Made by a program: the position numbers and the translations under genes
Shown here: positions 6,769 through 7,104 of the stretch, piece after piece
Layout of the letters: every line of letters begins with the position of its first letter
Position numbering within the stretch: the stretch's first letter is position 1
DNA from: DATLFQ01 sp035540915
Lineage (GTDB): Bacteria; Actinomycetota; Acidimicrobiia; Acidimicrobiales; GCA-2861595
DNA length: 7,104 nt
Reading direction: 5' to 3'
Assembly (NCBI GenBank): GCA_035540915.1
Contig: DATLFQ010000157.1
Coordinates: 1 to 7,104, forward strand
The notes under the pieces: model-generated
What the model was told of the DNA's origin: nothing
The model's database searches: none
The model's input: the letters and a program-made list of their open reading frames with translations, nothing else

Positions 6769-6842
6769 GCGCAGAACTACTCGGCGCTCGGTGACGAGCG
6801 TCTCGGAGGTGATGGCATTCGAAAGTCGAAGTAGTTCTGCGC
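6769..6842. repeat. 74-bp block bounded by perfect 13-bp inverted repeats, with internal hairpin
   Basis: GCGCAGAACTACT (6769-6781) and AGTAGTTCTGCGC (6830-6842) are perfect reverse complements 48 nt apart. Between them, 6783-6790 pairs with 6795-6802 (CGCTCG/CGAGCG core, plus a G·T and a G-C pair) around a GTGA loop. A smaller TTCGA/TCGAA repeat (6818-6822 and 6826-6830) competes with the outer stem by one base. The left arm is also part of a near-palindrome, AGTTCAGCGCAGAACT at 6763-6778. The block begins 7 nt beyond the sdhB stop. It could be a structured 3' end or non-coding RNA, a tiny MITE-like element, or paired operator sites. It has no T-tract, so it is not a standard intrinsic terminator, and it does not fold as a tRNA. 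Confidence 0.6.
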
Positions 6843-6849
6843 CAGACCC

Positions 6850-7104
6850 TTATCCCCGGTCGTGGAGGACGGCCCGCTTGACCTCCTGGATCGCGGCAGT
6901 GACCTTGATGCCGCGCGGGCACGCCTCCGAGCAGCTGAAGGCGGTGCGGCAACTCCACACGCCCGAGCGCTGGTCCAGCAGGTCCAGGCGCTGCCCGCCG
7001 GCGTCGTCCCGGCTGTCGAAGATGAAGCGGTGGGCGTTGACGATGGCGGCCGGCCCCACGTAGCCCGAGTTGCCCCAGAAGATCGGGCAGGCGGTGGTGC
7101 AGGC
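6850..7104 (-). CDS. sdhB: Succinate dehydrogenase/fumarate reductase iron-sulfur subunit, C-terminal part
   Basis: This is the electron-transfer subunit of complex II, which passes electrons from the flavoprotein subunit SdhA to the membrane quinone site. Only the last 84 residues are in the window; the start and the N-terminal [2Fe-2S] domain lie beyond 7104. The visible part begins within the second cysteine cluster (A-C-T-T-A-C-P), with cysteines at visible residues 2 and 6. It continues with the family stretch YVGPAAIVNAHRFIFDSRD and the last cluster C-x5-C-x3-C-P at visible residues 52, 58 and 62. By alignment with E. coli SdhB these are ligands of the [4Fe-4S] (C2, C62) and [3Fe-4S] (C6, C52, C58) centres. 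The gene ends with TAA at 6850-6852. The succinate dehydrogenase/fumarate reductase family is clear; the direction of the reaction cannot be told from this fragment. No other sdh genes follow within the window, so sdhB is the last gene of its cluster. Confidence 0.93.
   Translation of the reverse strand, partial: ACTTACPIFWGNSGYVGPAAIVNAHRFIFDSRDDAGGQRLDLLDQRSGVWSCRTAFSCSEACPRGIKVTAAIQEVKRAVLHDRG

Noticed and set aside
6769..6842. tRNA gene, suggested by the 74-nt length and closing stem
   Set aside because: The closing stem is 13 bp, and no D-arm, anticodon arm or correctly placed T-arm can be formed on either strand.
6805..7063. GGAGG followed by ATG at 6812 opening a plus-strand frame
   Set aside because: The GGAGG is only 2 nt from the ATG, and the frame runs antisense through the conserved sdhB coding sequence.

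Overview
The window is very GC-rich, with G or C dominating third codon positions, GTG and ATG starts, and overlapping or tightly packed genes. The protein set (an iron-type ABC importer, a flavoprotein oxidase, a peptidoglycan-binding cell-wall protein, an SdhB of the 'CTTACPIFWGN' type) fits a high-GC actinobacterium, possibly one of the deeper lineages such as Acidimicrobiia. The taxon is an inference; no rRNA or marker gene is present.

Layout. Positions 24-3646 (+) hold a three-gene ABC importer of the ferric-iron (FbpABC/AfuABC/FutABC) type. It comprises a lipoprotein substrate-binding protein, a fused two-domain permease and an ATPase whose GTG start overlaps the permease stop by 4 nt. 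Positions 3717-5120 (+) hold an FAD-binding PCMH/BBE-type oxidoreductase that keeps the histidine for covalent flavin attachment but not the cysteine of bicovalent relatives. It meets a convergent gene (5125-6588, -) with only 4 nt between the stop codons. That gene encodes a probably membrane-anchored or secreted TIM-barrel glycosidase-like protein with a C-terminal peptidoglycan-binding domain. Positions 6589-6849 are intergenic. At the right edge (6850-7104, -) lies the C-terminal part of the succinate dehydrogenase/fumarate reductase iron-sulfur subunit SdhB, cut by the window end.

How the genes relate. The first three genes form one transport system: the lipoprotein captures the substrate outside, the permease makes the channel and the ATPase powers it. 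The flavoprotein lies 70 nt downstream on the same strand and could be co-transcribed, but nothing links its function to transport. The glycosidase-like gene and sdhB point the same way on the minus strand. They are separated by 261 nt that carry a promoter-like sequence, two GC hairpins near the glycosidase-like start, and a 74-bp block bounded by perfect 13-bp inverted repeats just after the sdhB stop.

No CRISPR array, tRNA, rRNA, insertion sequence or defence system is visible. The most unexplained sequence is the inverted-repeat block at 6769-6842. The least characterised protein is the 5125-6588 product. I do not see convincing evidence of a new multi-gene system.
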